The position numbers and the translations under genes were made by a program. The notes under the pieces were generated by a model. That model saw nothing but the letters and a program-made list of their open reading frames with translations. It was not told the DNA's origin and made no database searches. Of a DNA stretch of 64,000 bases, positions 56,187-64,000 are shown piece after piece. The stretch is taken from the NCBI GenBank assembly GCA_027488255.1, contig JAIYBZ010000019.1:62001-126000 (forward strand), given 5' to 3'. Every line of letters begins with the position of its first letter. Positions within the stretch are counted from its first letter, which is position 1. Origin of the DNA: Comamonadaceae bacterium (lineage in GTDB: Bacteria > Pseudomonadota > Gammaproteobacteria > Burkholderiales > Burkholderiaceae_C).

Positions 56187-57479
56187 TCACAGCGACTTTT
56201 GCATCGCCTCTAAAGACTGCCGAATCTGCGTGTCGGCTTGCTGCAGCATGCTTTCAAAAGCACTGGCATCCATGGTTCGGTTGTTCACCTTGAACAAGCC
56301 ACGAGCGTATTCGAACTGGGCATTCAATGACGTGCCCTGATTCACCGCAAAGCCCGTGGCGATGGCCATTTCGCGCTGCTCCGGCGTCAGCAATGCGCTG
56401 TCCATTGCGAGTTTGCCGTTAGAGCGCAATTGCTCCACCAAGGAAGGGCGTGTACCACTGGCGGCCTGCAGCTCGACCAAAAATGCCCCCTCCAATCGGC
56501 CGCCAGCAGCCTGGCCTGTGAGGGTCGGCATGCCCACAGAAAAGCCCTTGAGCATCAGCGTTTGCAGCGCTTTGGCGGCCACTTTGTTTTCTTGTGCGGT
56601 CAGGGCTTGCACCCCGCAACTGCTGTCAAAGAGTTGAATCAGGCTTTCCACCGATTCGGTGTGCAAGCCATTGAAGGCCCATTGCATGCGCAAGTCGGTG
56701 AGGGACTGGCCCGAGGCCTCGAGCTTGCGCACCGAAGGCGTCAAAGACATGTTCAAACGATCGCCCTTTTCTCTGACCTCTACGGTCAGCTCCATGCCTT
56801 CCAAAGAGCCGAGGGGATTGCTGGCTTGCTTGACTTTGAAGCTGCCACTGCCGGTGCCTTTGCGCCAATCATCGATGGCCAAGTCCATCGCCAAACCTTG
56901 AATGCTCAGCGCATCGCCCTTGCCACGCACCACCAAACGCTCGATCTGCGTTTCAAGCGCCAGCTTTTGGCCGTCCAGCATGACCCGCCCCGTGGTGGGC
57001 GACATCTCCAGCACCTCTCCTGAGCGGCGCAGTGCCACGGCCGGCAGGCTCAAGCTGCTGTGCACCGCGCCACCCAATGCCACTTGGCCTTGGCCCGTCA
57101 ATGCCGAGGCCGAGCCAAACAAGGCCTTGAAGACTTGCGCGTCTTCGCCTTGCGGTGCCAACTGCCACTGGAAACGGGCCCAACCGGTGGGCAACGGCAA
57201 GTGGTCGAGGGTGTACTGCACCACAAAGGACGCCCCTTCGTCATCTGAGGCTTGGCAATGCGGCGAAAGCACCAACTCGAGCTGCCCCTTGGACTGAAAA
57301 AGCCCACGCTCTTGCGAGACCGCATTGACACGCCACGGACTGGCCCCTTTGCTCACATCTTGAACGGTCAGGGCCTTCAACGCGTCTTGCGCTTTCATGC
57401 CCACCCACACCGCCGCCCCCGCCCAGCTTGCTCCTAGCACCGCCAACGAGGCACCCACTGCGACCCACACCTTTTTCAT
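56187..57479 (-). CDS. YdgA family protein (DUF945)
   Basis: 430 residues with one N-terminal membrane anchor (VWVAVGASLAVLGASWAGAAVWVGMKAQ) and a large periplasmic, beta-rich remainder with Val/Leu alternation, the layout of DUF945/YdgA. Function is not established for the family. It is divergent from the LysE-type exporter gene. Confidence 0.8.
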   Translation of the reverse strand: MKKVWVAVGASLAVLGASWAGAAVWVGMKAQDALKALTVQDVSKGASPWRVNAVSQERGLFQSKGQLELVLSPHCQASDDEGASFVVQYTLDHLPLPTGWARFQWQLAPQGEDAQVFKALFGSASALTGQGQVALGGAVHSSLSLPAVALRRSGEVLEMSPTTGRVMLDGQKLALETQIERLVVRGKGDALSIQGLAMDLAIDDWRKGTGSGSFKVKQASNPLGSLEGMELTVEVREKGDRLNMSLTPSVRKLEASGQSLTDLRMQWAFNGLHTESVESLIQLFDSSCGVQALTAQENKVAAKALQTLMLKGFSVGMPTLTGQAAGGRLEGAFLVELQAASGTRPSLVEQLRSNGKLAMDSALLTPEQREMAIATGFAVNQGTSLNAQFEYARGLFKVNNRTMDASAFESMLQQADTQIRQSLEAMQKSL

Positions 57480-57584
57480 CCGATGGCACTTTCTATGAAA
57501 ATATATCGGCGCAATACTAACCCGAGCACAGCGCGACCCTCAGGCTTACCGCGACGCAATCCAGCAATAAAAACAAGCACCTCA

Positions 57585-58229
57585 ATGACCACCATGACCT
57601 CTTCTTTCCCCTTTGCCGGTGCTGTTTTTCTGCAGGGACTGGCCTTGAGCTTGGGTCTGATCGTTGCCATTGGCGCGCAAAACGCTTTCGTGCTGCGCCA
57701 AGGCCTACGGCGCGAACATGTCGGTGGCGTGGTGCTGTTTTGTGCCTTGGCCGATGCCTTGCTGATCATGGCCGGGGTCTTTGGCATGGCCCAAGCCTTG
57801 GGCGAACGGCCCATGGTGGCGCGGGCTTTGGCGGGGGTGGGTGCCGTGTTTTTGGCGGTGTATGGCTGGCGCGCTTTTCAGCGTTCACGGCAAGCCCACC
57901 AGTTGCAAGCCACTCCCGGCAGCGATGGCCTGACCTTGGGTGCCGCACTGGCCCAAGCCGCCGCCTTCACGCTGCTCAACCCCCATGTGTATTTAGACAC
58001 CGTGTTGCTGGTCGGCAGCCTGGGCGCACAGCAACCCGCAGATTTGCAAGTGTGGTTTGTGGCCGGTGCCAGCGTGGCCAGCGCGGCGTGGTTCAGTGCG
58101 CTGGGGTTTGGCGCCCGTTGGCTGGCCCCTTGGTTTGCACACCCCAGGGCTTGGCAGATACTGGACGCTTTGATTGCCCTGACGATGTGGCTGCTTGCAG
58201 TCTTGATGTTGCGGCATGCGTTGGCTTGA
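57585..58229 (+). CDS. LysE/ArgO-type amino acid exporter
   Basis: 214 residues from ATG 57585 (ATG 57594 also possible). Six membrane segments; 'LGLIVAIGAQNAFVLRQGLRREHV' and 'NPHVYLDTVLLVGSLG' are LysE/ArgO signatures. It exports basic amino acids such as Arg or Lys. The frame is open back to 57483 over the probable promoter; that extension has no LysE features. Confidence 0.9.
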   Translation: MTTMTSSFPFAGAVFLQGLALSLGLIVAIGAQNAFVLRQGLRREHVGGVVLFCALADALLIMAGVFGMAQALGERPMVARALAGVGAVFLAVYGWRAFQRSRQAHQLQATPGSDGLTLGAALAQAAAFTLLNPHVYLDTVLLVGSLGAQQPADLQVWFVAGASVASAAWFSALGFGARWLAPWFAHPRAWQILDALIALTMWLLAVLMLRHALA

Positions 58230-58268
58230 AGCTCTGTTCACGACCCTTAACGCGCCAACTTTCACACT

Positions 58269-59957
58269 TTAACTTTGCGCCCCCAGCTCAGGCGCCAGCT
58301 CTGAAACCGCCTTAAAGTGGCTGAGGTACACCTGACCATTCAGGTGTTTGAGGAAATCAGTGCCTTGCAGTCGGTCCATGACTGGGCCTTTGACTTCGCT
58401 CAGGTGCAAGTGGACGCCTGCTTCGGCCAGTCTCAGATTGATGGCTTCTAGGCTTTCAAGTGCGCTGGCATCGATATCGTTGATGGCAGAGCACTGCAGC
58501 ACCAGGTGCTCCAATTGTGGCCGCTCGGCCACGAGCGCATTGACGCGGTCTTCCAGCACTCGGGCATTGGCAAAGTAAAGGCTACCGTCCACGCGCAAGC
58601 TGGCCAGACGCTCGCTCACCTCCACTTGGTGGCGCAGCACATTGCGAAAATGCTCGGTGCCCGGCACCCGCCCCACCTCGGCGATGTGCGGGCGACTGGT
58701 TTTGAACACATAGAGCATCAACGAAAGTGCCACGCCCGCGACCAAGCCCGCTTCAACACCGGCCGCCAGTGTCACCAGCAGCGTGACCACCACCGCAGAA
58801 AAATCAGACCGCGAGTATGCCCAGGTGGTTTTCAAGATGCGCAGGTCCACCAACGACAACACCGCCACCACAATCGTGGCCGACAGCGTGGCTTGTGGCA
58901 CAAAGTAAAGCGCCGGTGTGAGGAACAACGCAGCAAGCAAAATGCCCACGGCCGTGAAGGCCCCTGCCGCCGGGGTCTGCGCACCGGCGTCAAAGTTGAC
59001 CACCGACCGGGCAAAGCCTCCAGTCACCGGAAAGCCGCCGGTCATGGCAGCGCCCACATTGCAGGCCCCCAAGGCGACCAACTCGCGGTCGGGCTCAATG
59101 CGCTGGCGGCGCTTGGCGGCCAGCGTCTGGCCGACCGAAACCGACTCCACAAAACCGACCACACTGATCAACAAAGCGGGCATGGCCAGTTCTTTCAACA
59201 AGGCCATATCCCACAGCGGCCCGCTCAAGGGTGGCAAGCCTGCGGGCACCGTGCCCACGATCTTGACCCCTGCCAAGTGCCACTCAAAATGCCAGGTCAA
59301 TACCGCAGACACCGCGATACCCGCCACCGGCCCTGCTTTGGCCAACACATCGGCCAAGCGTGCGGGCAAGCCCCAAGACAACAACAAGGGCTTGAGCCCC
59401 CGCCGAGCCCAAAACAAAAATGCCACCATGGTCAAGCCAATGGCCGAAGTGATGAAATGCATCTGCCCTGCGGCCGAGAGGCCCAACACCACCTTGAGTT
59501 GACCGACCGCAATCAGCACGGCCGAAGCGGTGATGAAACCCGAGATCACGGGATGGCTCAAAAAGCTGGCCAAGAAACCCAAGCGCAGCAAGCCCATGAC
59601 CATCAACATGGCACCCGAAAGAAAGGCCAATGTGATGGCCACGGCCGCGTAGTGAGCTGAGCCGCTGGACGCATGCTCACCAATCGCTGTGGCCGTCATG
59701 AGCGAGACCACCGCCACAGGACCCACTGCCAGCACGCGACTGGTTCCAAAAACCGCGTACAACAACAGCGGCGCAATGCTGGCGTACAGCCCCACCTCGG
59801 GTGGCAAACCCGCCAAAGTGGCATAAGCCAAGCTTTGGGGAATGAGCATGATGGTGACGATCAATGCCGCCACCAGATCACTGACCAGCGTGTCCCGCTG
59901 GTAGTGACGGGCCCAGTCCAACATGGGCAAGGCCGAGGCCAGCGCGCGAACAGACAT
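58269..59957 (-). CDS. SulP family anion transporter with STAS domain
   Basis: 562 residues from ATG 59957. About 10-12 membrane segments ('LVAALIVTIMLIPQSLAYATLAGLPPEVGLYASIAPLLLYAVFGTSRVLAVGPVAVVSLM' is the SulP entry motif), then a C-terminal STAS domain (from about 440, 'VDGSLYFANARVLEDRVNALV' ... 'CSAINDIDASALESLEAIN'). Being last gene of a BigR-controlled operon suggests sulfate or sulfite transport linked to sulfide oxidation. Confidence 0.9.
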   Translation of the reverse strand: MSVRALASALPMLDWARHYQRDTLVSDLVAALIVTIMLIPQSLAYATLAGLPPEVGLYASIAPLLLYAVFGTSRVLAVGPVAVVSLMTATAIGEHASSGSAHYAAVAITLAFLSGAMLMVMGLLRLGFLASFLSHPVISGFITASAVLIAVGQLKVVLGLSAAGQMHFITSAIGLTMVAFLFWARRGLKPLLLSWGLPARLADVLAKAGPVAGIAVSAVLTWHFEWHLAGVKIVGTVPAGLPPLSGPLWDMALLKELAMPALLISVVGFVESVSVGQTLAAKRRQRIEPDRELVALGACNVGAAMTGGFPVTGGFARSVVNFDAGAQTPAAGAFTAVGILLAALFLTPALYFVPQATLSATIVVAVLSLVDLRILKTTWAYSRSDFSAVVVTLLVTLAAGVEAGLVAGVALSLMLYVFKTSRPHIAEVGRVPGTEHFRNVLRHQVEVSERLASLRVDGSLYFANARVLEDRVNALVAERPQLEHLVLQCSAINDIDASALESLEAINLRLAEAGVHLHLSEVKGPVMDRLQGTDFLKHLNGQVYLSHFKAVSELAPELGAQS

Positions 59958-59958
59958 A

Positions 59959-60408
59959 TCAAGCAGCGGGCAAGGCCCGGCGACCCAAGCGATCAAGCCA
60001 CTCGAACACCACCATGCCTGCGATCATGGCCACCACAAAGACAGCGGCCTTAGGCTGACCCGCGGCCATGCTGACAATGCCTGGGCCTGGGCAAAAGCCC
60101 GCCAAGCCCCAGCCCGCGCCAAACAACAAAGAGCCGAGCACCAAGCGTTTGTCGATGTCACGCGAAGTGGGCAGGTGCAAAGCACCCCCAAAGAAATTGA
60201 GGGTGCGCTTTTTGGCGGTGCCAAAAGCAAAGAAACCCACGGCGATGGCGCCGCCCATGACCAAGGCCAGAGACGGATCCCAAGCGCCGGCCAGGTCCAG
60301 AAAACCAATCACCTTGCCGGGATCGGTCATGCCAGAAATCAGCAAGCCCCAGCCAAAGAGCAGGCCGACAAAAAATTCACTCAGACGGTGCACAGAATTA
60401 CGGTTCAT
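59959..60408 (-). CDS. YeeE/YedE-type sulfur transport half-protein (DUF6691-like)
   Basis: 149 residues from ATG 60408, four hydrophobic segments. 'FFVGLLFGWGLLISGMTDPGKVIGFLDLAGAWDPSLALVMGGAI' and 'GFGWGLAGFCPGPG'-like (AGWGLAGFCPGPGIVSMA) with its conserved Cys mark the YeeE/YedE family. The partner gene just upstream supplies the other half. The TsuA relative moves thiosulfate. Confidence 0.88.
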   Translation of the reverse strand: MNRNSVHRLSEFFVGLLFGWGLLISGMTDPGKVIGFLDLAGAWDPSLALVMGGAIAVGFFAFGTAKKRTLNFFGGALHLPTSRDIDKRLVLGSLLFGAGWGLAGFCPGPGIVSMAAGQPKAAVFVVAMIAGMVVFEWLDRLGRRALPAA

Positions 60409-60418
60409 GGTCAATCCT

Positions 60419-60856
60419 TCAGAACAAATGACGCATCACATAAACGATGGCAAAACCGGCGGCCATGAAGCTGCCGGTGGCCACCAAGGAGCGCGGCGAC
60501 AGGCGCGACAGTCCGCAAACTCCGTGGCCACTGGTGCAGCCCGAGCCCAAGCGTGTGCCGTATCCCACCAGCAAACCCGCGACGACCACGAGCCCATAAC
60601 CCGCATCCATGCGCGGCACGGCCACCAGCCCTTCAGGGGCCACCCAAGCCAAGGTGGCCGGTGCCGACAACATGCCCAGCATGAACGCCACGCGCCAACC
60701 CGTGTCGGGGCTTTTTGGCCGCAGCAAACCACCCAAGATGCCGCTGATGCCCAAGATGCGGCCATTCACCAAAATGAACAGCGCCGAGGCCAAGCCCAGC
60801 AAAATGCCACCGGCCAACGAGGCCCATGGCGTGAATTGGTTCCAGTCGATCGTCAT
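60419..60856 (-). CDS. YeeE/YedE-type sulfur transport half-protein
   Basis: 145 residues from ATG 60856. '[32 protein letters not shown]' and '[29 protein letters not shown]' carry the conserved cysteines that hold thiosulfate or persulfide in this family. It is coupled to the second half 11 bases downstream and follows the bigR-like gene. Confidence 0.9.
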   Translation of the reverse strand: MTIDWNQFTPWASLAGGILLGLASALFILVNGRILGISGILGGLLRPKSPDTGWRVAFMLGMLSAPATLAWVAPEGLVAVPRMDAGYGLVVVAGLLVGYGTRLGSGCTSGHGVCGLSRLSPRSLVATGSFMAAGFAIVYVMRHLF

Positions 60857-60884
60857 AAACAACTCCTCTTTTTAAATCATGGTT

Positions 60885-61214
60885 TCAGCGGTGAGCCAGA
60901 CCGGGCTCATTGCAGTACTGTTGGTAAAGGGTCTGAATGAGGGCCAAGGCCTGCGCGCTGTTGATGCTGTAGTAGATGTTTTTGCCATCACGCCGTGTGC
61001 TCACCAGCTCTTCCTCACGCAGCACCGTCAGCTGCTGAGACAGCGTGGGCTGCACGATGCCCAGCAACTCCTCCAGCTCACCCACCCGCTTTTCCCCTTG
61101 CGACAACTGGCACAAGATCATCAGCCGGTCTGGGTTGGACAACACTTTCATCAAGTTGCAGGCCCGGCCCGCGGCCTGTCGCATGTCACTCAGCTCCAAT
61201 GTCACATCGCTCAT
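60885..61214 (-). CDS. bigR: ArsR-family persulfide-sensing repressor (BigR/SqrR-like)
   Basis: 109 residues from ATG 61214. ArsR fold 'LSNPDRLMILCQLSQGEKRVGELEELLGIVQPTLSQQLTVLREEELVSTRRDGKNIYYSI'. C35 ('ILCQL') and C101 ('YQQYCNEPG') are 66 residues apart, as in BigR (C42, C108) and SqrR, where they form a di- or tetrasulfide with persulfides and release DNA. The gene order (bigR, yeeE halves, sulP, and divergent dioxygenase) supports this role. Confidence 0.88.
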   Translation of the reverse strand: MSDVTLELSDMRQAAGRACNLMKVLSNPDRLMILCQLSQGEKRVGELEELLGIVQPTLSQQLTVLREEELVSTRRDGKNIYYSINSAQALALIQTLYQQYCNEPGLAHR

Positions 61215-61243
61215 GTGGCACACCTTTCTTTGATTGCTTGATC

Positions 61244-61284
61244 GATAGTTTATTGACAAACAATATATTTGTCAATAAACTATC
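61244..61284. promoter_or_regulatory. BigR-type operator with two interleaved divergent promoters
   Basis: A perfect 17-bp inverted repeat GATAGTTTATTGACAAA / TTTGTCAATAAACTATC around a 7-base centre. The plus promoter uses TTGACA (61253-61258) with TAAACT 17 bases later (61276-61281). By symmetry the minus promoter uses TTGACA (61275-61270) and TAAACT (61252-61247). Each arm holds the -35 of one promoter and the -10 of the other, so one repressor dimer can shut both. Confidence 0.88.
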
Positions 61285-61308
61285 TAAAACTTAATTGAAG
61301 GAGTCCCT

Positions 61309-62193
61309 ATGACCGCTGCAAACGCTTACACCGGCAACCCCCAAGTCGAAGGTTTTTTTGACCCGGCCACATGGACCGTGACCTATGTGGTGCACAACGG
61401 CCCCGACTCGGCCTGCGCCATCGTCGACTCGGTTCTGGACTACGACCCCAAGTCTGGGCGCACCCGCACCACCTCGGCTGACAAAGTGATTGCCTTCGTC
61501 AAGAGCCACCAATTGCGCGTGGAATGGATTTTGGAAACCCATGCCCATGCCGACCACCTGAGTGCGGCGCCCTACCTCAAGCAACAACTGGGCGGCCAGA
61601 TCGCCATCGGCGACCAAATCACCCGTGTGCAAAAAGTCTTCAAGGGCATCTTCAACCTCGAACCCGAGTTCAAACAAGACGGCTCGCAGTTTGATGTGTT
61701 GCTGAAAGACGAAGAAGCCTTCCGCATTGGGGAGCTCATGGCCAAAGTGGTGGCGGTCCCTGGCCACACCCCCGCCTGCGTGGCGTATCAGGTGGGTGAT
61801 GCTGTGTTTGTGGGAGACACGTTGTTCATGCCCGACGTGGGCACTGCCCGATGCGACTTTCCGGGTGGCGATGCCAAAACTTTATATGCCTCAACGCGCA
61901 AAATTTTGAGCTTGCCGCCAGAAACGCGTTTGTTCATGTGCCACGACTACCCGCCCAATGGTCGCCCCATTGCCTTCGAGACCACTGTGGCCGAGCAACG
62001 GGCCAAAAACATCCACGTCCACGATGGCGTGAGCGAGACAGAGTTTGTTGAGATGCGCAGCAAGCGAGACGCGACACTTGAGATGCCGGTATTGATCTTG
62101 CCCGCTGTTCAGATCAACATTCGCGCGGGCGAAATGCCGCCCCAAGAAGCCAACGGCACTGCTTATTTGAAAATCCCGATCAACGCTCTTTGA
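61309..62193 (+). CDS. Persulfide dioxygenase, metallo-beta-lactamase fold (ETHE1/Blh-like)
   Basis: 294 residues. 'ILETHAHADHLSAAPYLKQQLGG' is the MBL metal motif, 'VPGHTPACVAYQVGDAVFVGDTLFMPDVGTARCDFPGGDA' is the ETHE1/Blh block, and 'MCHDYPPNGR' gives the last ligand. It oxidises glutathione persulfide to sulfite, protecting from sulfide. RBS GAAGGAG lies 8 bases upstream. Divergent from the bigR-like gene. Confidence 0.92.
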   Translation: MTAANAYTGNPQVEGFFDPATWTVTYVVHNGPDSACAIVDSVLDYDPKSGRTRTTSADKVIAFVKSHQLRVEWILETHAHADHLSAAPYLKQQLGGQIAIGDQITRVQKVFKGIFNLEPEFKQDGSQFDVLLKDEEAFRIGELMAKVVAVPGHTPACVAYQVGDAVFVGDTLFMPDVGTARCDFPGGDAKTLYASTRKILSLPPETRLFMCHDYPPNGRPIAFETTVAEQRAKNIHVHDGVSETEFVEMRSKRDATLEMPVLILPAVQINIRAGEMPPQEANGTAYLKIPINAL

Positions 62194-62238
62194 GGTGCTG
62201 AAGTGGGCGAGAGCGGCTGAGTGATCAGCCGATTCGCG

Positions 62239-62550
62239 TCAATCGAAATCAAACAATTCGCCCAAAAAGCCTTCGCGCTTTTTCTTCTTGTAATAACCGC
62301 CGCCGTAGGGGGCATGGGGCTGCGCGGGGGCATGTGCCGGGCCATAAGCTGGCGCATGTGCAGGCGCCTGCGCTGGGGGCGGCGCGTATTGGGGCGCTGG
62401 CGCAGCGGCCTGAGGGCCCGAGCGATCGATGATCTTGTCCAACTCACCACGATCGAGCCAAACGCCGCGGCACTGGGGGCAAAAATCAATCTCGATGCCG
62501 CTGCGTTCGGCCATCGTCAGGTGCACGCTCTTGCAAACAGGACACAGCAT
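62239..62550 (-). CDS. zf-TFIIB-type zinc-ribbon protein
   Basis: 103 residues. 'MLCPVCKSVHL...FCPQCRGVWLDRGELDKII' is the TFIIB-like zinc ribbon (four Cys). A low-complexity Ala/Pro/His/Tyr repeat ('APAHAPAYGPAHAPAQPHAPYGGG') follows, then KKKKR and a short 'GFLGELFDFD' end found in relatives. Function unknown. Confidence 0.85.
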   Translation of the reverse strand: MLCPVCKSVHLTMAERSGIEIDFCPQCRGVWLDRGELDKIIDRSGPQAAAPAPQYAPPPAQAPAHAPAYGPAHAPAQPHAPYGGGYYKKKKREGFLGELFDFD

Positions 62551-62969
62551 GGTGAGATTCCTTGTGGTTTGAAAAAATTAATCTTCGCACGCGGCCTCAA
62601 CGGGGCCTGAGCCCTTGCAAAAAAAGCCGTTTGATTTTTAATGAAATCCCGCACCTGAAGCTGTGACGAGACCAAAGCGGCGCCCTTCGATGTACTCACT
62701 CAGGTCGGCGTTTTGGAAGGTGCGGATCAGTTGGGCCAAGCCAAAAAAAAAGCCCCGCGTACTGCGGGGCTCTGTGCGACTGACAACCCGACTGAACGAG
62801 TTCGATGGTCTTTTTTTGGCGGGGCAGTAGAGATTGTATAAATAACTTGCTCAGGTCCGAAAGCATCGTTTTTTGGTGGGGTCGGGGATTCGAACACGAC
62901 CGCATTGGAATCGCCCCGCAAGAAAACAGGGCACTGCGAAATGATTTCAACGCCTGTAAGATGTGCAGT
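62551..62969. other. Gene-poor stretch with terminator and possible remnants
   Basis: About 420 bases without a convincing gene. It holds (i) a minus-strand terminator at 62743-62771; (ii) a minus-strand frame ending at 62638 whose last 30 or so codons read like a protein C terminus ('LIRTFQNADLSEYIEGRR...'), possibly a truncated gene; (iii) a minus-strand tRNA-3'-end-like piece at 62874-62901. This mix is typical of a recombination boundary before the metal-resistance genes. Confidence 0.5.
62743..62771 (-). terminator. Rho-independent terminator, minus strand
   Basis: Stem AGCCCCGC / GCGGGGCT, five-base loop, followed on the minus strand by eight T. No intact gene precedes it on that strand, so it may be left over from a lost gene. 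Confidence 0.75.
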
Positions 62970-63323
62970 ATGAAAAAGTGGATGGCAATCTTTTTGCTGG
63001 TTCTGTTGCCCTTGCAGTTCAGCTGGGCAGCAGTGTCTGGCTATTGCCAACATGAATCTGAAGTAACCGCCAACCACCTAGGCCACCACAGTCACGACCA
63101 TCAAGCCGCAGACAAACATGAACCCGTCAAAGACGGCGCTTCATCTGCTGAGGCTCATCATGACTGCGCGACGTGCCACTTGGGTTGTTCTGTGGCTCTG
63201 GCCAGTGATCTGACAACGCCTACAGCAGCGACAGATCGGGATTACCCGTTCGACTACAACGTCAACCCTTCTCTAGCGCTCACAAAGCGGCCTGAACGGC
63301 CTCAGTGGCCCACGCTTGCCTGA
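62970..63323 (+). CDS. czcI: CzcI-like periplasmic protein of a metal-resistance locus
   Basis: 117 residues from ATG 62970 (ATG 62961 also in frame). Signal peptide (KKWMAIFLLVLLPLQFSWA), then 'VSGYCQHESEVTANHLGHHSHDHQAADKHE' and 'HHDCATCHLGCSVAL', the histidine- and cysteine-rich pattern of CzcI. CzcI accompanies czcCBA (Co/Zn/Cd efflux) and is thought to modulate its regulation. It precedes a czcC-like gene by about 150 bases. Confidence 0.82.
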   Translation: MKKWMAIFLLVLLPLQFSWAAVSGYCQHESEVTANHLGHHSHDHQAADKHEPVKDGASSAEAHHDCATCHLGCSVALASDLTTPTAATDRDYPFDYNVNPSLALTKRPERPQWPTLA

Positions 63324-63470
63324 TCGGCGAGCCTCGGGTTTCCTCTTCCCTTTTTCGAATCCCTTGTGCGCTGGTGTGCATGACGCATTAAGCGTTACGC
63401 ACTGAAGCCCGCGACCCCTGAGTCGCTGCTCGCTGATCTCCTTGGATGTTTTCACCATTGGAGATGAGTC

Positions 63471-64000
63471 ATGCGTTTGAACGAAAAAAGGACAGCACCT
63501 CTTCGAATTGTGCTGTCGGTTGTTACTTTGAGTTGCTGGGTCTTAAGCGCTCACGCACAGAGCACTTCTGGCGCTGCGCCAACCGGTGTGGCGTCATTGA
63601 AGGAAGTTTTTGAGACGGCTTGGCAAAGGCAGCCGGAAGCGCGCGCGCTGCAGTCGCGACGGGACGCCGCGCAGGCCCAAGCAAAGGCTGCAGGCCTGCT
63701 GTCACCCGAGGCGCCGTCTGTTGAGATCAGTCAGCGATCGGACCGGGCGACCGGTAACAACGGTGCGCGTGAAGCAGAGATCGGCATCGCAGTTCCGCTC
63801 TGGCTCCCTGGGCAGCGCACGGCCAGTGCCGACTTGGCGCAGGCAGAAATCTCTTTTGTAGAGCGCAGGCTTCTCGCCTCACAGCTGCGGCTCGCCTCAT
63901 CCGTTAGGGATGCCTGGTGGAACTGGCAGCGTGCTCGCGTAGATGCCGAAATGGCGCGTGAGCAGTTGGCCAACGCCAGGCGGCTGGCCGCAGACGTTGC
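63471..64000 (+). CDS. czcC: CzcC-like outer-membrane efflux protein (partial, cut by window end)
   Basis: An open frame from ATG 63471 to the window end (176 codons visible, no stop). Signal peptide 'RIVLSVVTLSCWVLSAHAQ', then 'SLKEVFETAWQRQPEARALQSRRDAAQAQAKAAGLLSPEAPSVEISQRSD' and 'EAEIGIAVPLWLPGQRTASADLAQAE', the TolC/OEP fold start in its CzcC branch. The Czc RND pump genes (czcB, czcA) should follow outside the window. Confidence 0.85.
   Translation, partial: MRLNEKRTAPLRIVLSVVTLSCWVLSAHAQSTSGAAPTGVASLKEVFETAWQRQPEARALQSRRDAAQAQAKAAGLLSPEAPSVEISQRSDRATGNNGAREAEIGIAVPLWLPGQRTASADLAQAEISFVERRLLASQLRLASSVRDAWWNWQRARVDAEMAREQLANARRLAADV

Noticed and set aside
58506-59660. Long plus-strand frame antisense to the SulP gene
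   Set aside because: Gln/His/Arg-rich mirror frame without any recognisable domain; sulP on the minus strand has complete transporter and STAS domains.
62874-62950. Complete tRNA gene on the minus strand
   Set aside because: Only the T-loop-like and CCA parts match. The T-stem does not pair well, the acceptor is too short, and no anticodon arm or matching 5' half is found.

Overview
The window looks like a chromosomal segment of a betaproteobacterium of the order Burkholderiales, most likely Comamonadaceae (Limnohabitans/Rhodoferax/Polaromonas-like). The grounds are protein flavour and gene order: urease with a urea ABC importer and an extra small gene between ureA and ureB; ispE-tRNA(Gln)-prs-rplY-pth; mutM-mutY back to back with TPR-lolB-ispE; hrcA-nadK-recN-rapZ; and a Bug/TctC binding protein. 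Coding density is high and the GC content moderately high. No CRISPR array, phage genes or intact insertion sequence were seen.

1-15850: nitrogen region. A NitT/TauT-type ABC importer (29-2785) runs into ureD (2790-3620). A two-gene cyclase/membrane-effector module on the minus strand (3821-5232) follows, then the urea importer urtABCDE on the minus strand (11216 down to 5588), and then ureA-small His-rich protein-ureB-ureC-ureE-ureF-ureG on the plus strand (11436-15850). Two back-to-back sigma54-type promoters (11287-11304 minus, 11375-11390 plus) sit between urtA and ureA, so urea uptake and hydrolysis appear to be switched on together under nitrogen limitation. The cyclase/effector pair resembles a Pycsar anti-phage system and is the most interesting item in the window.

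15909-25832: tRNA-Ser, a small secreted protein, a PagL-like lipid A deacylase next to an AT-rich divergent promoter region with a winged-helix/membrane protein pair, then housekeeping genes: hemW, rdgB and rph (minus) and yicC, gmk, rpoZ and spoT (plus), followed by greB and tRNA-Arg.

25888-38163: transport and catabolism. A five-gene peptide-type ABC importer lies divergent from a DmpA-like P1 peptidase. A MarR regulator lies divergent from a tightly coupled five-gene operon (TctC binding protein, class III CoA-transferase, CitE-like lyase, SGNH esterase, SnoaL-like protein), with a perfect palindrome as likely operator. The operon reads as a pathway for an unknown carboxylic acid ester.

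38199-57479: core genes: hrcA, nadK, recN, rapZ, mutY, mutM, a TPR protein, lolB, ispE, tRNA-Gln, prs, rplY, pth, a ferredoxin, a PHP nuclease, a DMT permease, a YciO protein, a site-2 protease, trpS, an orphan LuxR-type response regulator, a small lipoprotein and a YdgA-like protein.

57585-64000: a LysE-type exporter; a sulfide/persulfide locus (sulP, two YeeE/YedE halves, a BigR/SqrR-like repressor, and a divergent persulfide dioxygenase) sharing one large palindrome with interleaved promoters; a zinc-ribbon protein; and, past a gene-poor stretch with a possible tRNA-like 3' remnant, the start of a czc-type metal resistance locus (czcI, partial czcC) cut by the window end.
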